From JAWPMT01 sp965215825 (GTDB lineage Bacteria; Bacteroidota; Bacteroidia; Cytophagales; Cyclobacteriaceae): a stretch of DNA of 64,000 nt. This document shows, piece by piece, positions 63,694 through 64,000 of this stretch (its first letter is position 1; each line of letters opens with the position of its first letter). The notes under the pieces are model-generated. The model saw only the letters and a list, made by a program, of their open reading frames with translations, was not told where the DNA came from and ran no database searches. The stretch is from contig CBDCEM010000003.1 of assembly GCA_965215825.1 (NCBI GenBank), forward strand, positions 620,001-684,000. Reading direction: 5' to 3'. A program made the position numbers and the translations under genes.

Positions 63694-64000
63694 ATGAAAA
63701 AGCTAACCCTTCTTTTTATCGCGTTTTTGTTAATCAGTATTGTTACTCGAGCTCAGACTGACGCAGAGCTTGGGGTAGCGTCCATAGGTTTGGTCGTAAG
63801 CGATCTACCCGCCTCTGAGCGGTTTTATAAAGAAATCATCGGAATGGAGGAAATCCGACAATTTAGCCTGGATGAAAAATGGGCCGATGATGCAGGTGCT
63901 TCCAATGGTAGGCCGTTTTCGGTCAAAATGCTGAAGCAGAAAAATCTCCCCTCCGCAACCATCCTCAAGCTGGCGTATTTTGAAAAAATGGAGAAAAAGC
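63694..64000 (+). CDS. Exported VOC/glyoxalase-like protein (3' end outside window)
   Basis: The visible 102 residues start with a signal peptide (MKKLTLLFIAFLLISIVTRAQ) followed by the first half of a VOC domain: SIGLVVSDLPASERFYKEII, GMEEIRQFSLDEKW, then ATILKLAYFEKM. A secreted glyoxalase-fold protein is frequent in this group. The second half is cut by the window edge. Confidence 0.8.
   Translation, partial: MKKLTLLFIAFLLISIVTRAQTDAELGVASIGLVVSDLPASERFYKEIIGMEEIRQFSLDEKWADDAGASNGRPFSVKMLKQKNLPSATILKLAYFEKMEKK

Overview
The window looks like chromosomal DNA of a Bacteroidota bacterium, probably of the Cytophagales/Cytophagia group (genus not assignable from sequence alone). The signs are a very large DUF6443-type Rhs protein, a DUF5916 outer-membrane protein, LytS/LytTR and hybrid two-component signalling, multi-TM FtsX-type permeases, BlaI/M56 pairs and TTTG/TAnnTTTG-like promoter spacing. 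No rRNA, tRNA or CRISPR array was seen.

Region 1 (1-21.4 kb) is a polymorphic-toxin locus. A giant Rhs gene, entering from the left, ends in a papain-like toxin tip followed by a small membrane protein that is probably its immunity partner. Behind it lie a convergent XRE regulator, a P-loop ATPase, two overlapping tyrosine recombinases, a frameshifted DUF2188 gene and a GC-rich non-coding segment of about 0.7 kb. The block 6472-12490 recurs at 13392-19410 (6,019 bp; I found only two base differences). It begins exactly at the Rhs core codons for YYPFGLTFNSW. A third, different tip (ADP-ribosyltransferase-like) with its own immunity gene and XRE gene follows at 19.8-21.4 kb and starts at the same core codons. 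The simplest reading is a site-specific element that carries an Rhs tip plus immunity gene, inserts in frame into the Rhs core and pushes the old tip downstream. The right parts of the two GC-rich segments differ in sequence but keep hairpins by compensatory changes, which points to a structured RNA (or folded single-stranded DNA) as part of the element.

Region 2 (21.5-30.7 kb) is an immunity and toxin-remnant array: three SUKH-family genes, three ssb genes, an Imm35 gene with a fragment of its papain-fold toxin, and a family of 662-bp REP-flanked RAYT (single-strand transposase) elements with deleted derivatives of about 287 bp. One IS3-family element sits inside one of the REP palindromes.

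Region 3 (30.7-64 kb) is mostly ordinary chromosome: DUF5916 protein, BNR/sortilin-like exoprotein, J-domain membrane protein, ChbG-like deacetylase, permease, PrsW protease, VOC proteins, CPBP protease, beta-lactamase-fold hydrolase, LytS/LytTR pair, rhomboid-MORN fusion, SDR, BlaI/M56 pair, APH-like kinase and a cysteine hydrolase. It contains an intact IS4-family element and several broken genes: a deleted hybrid sensor kinase, a symporter with a nonsense codon, and an M56 gene frameshifted by a 29-bp tandem duplication.
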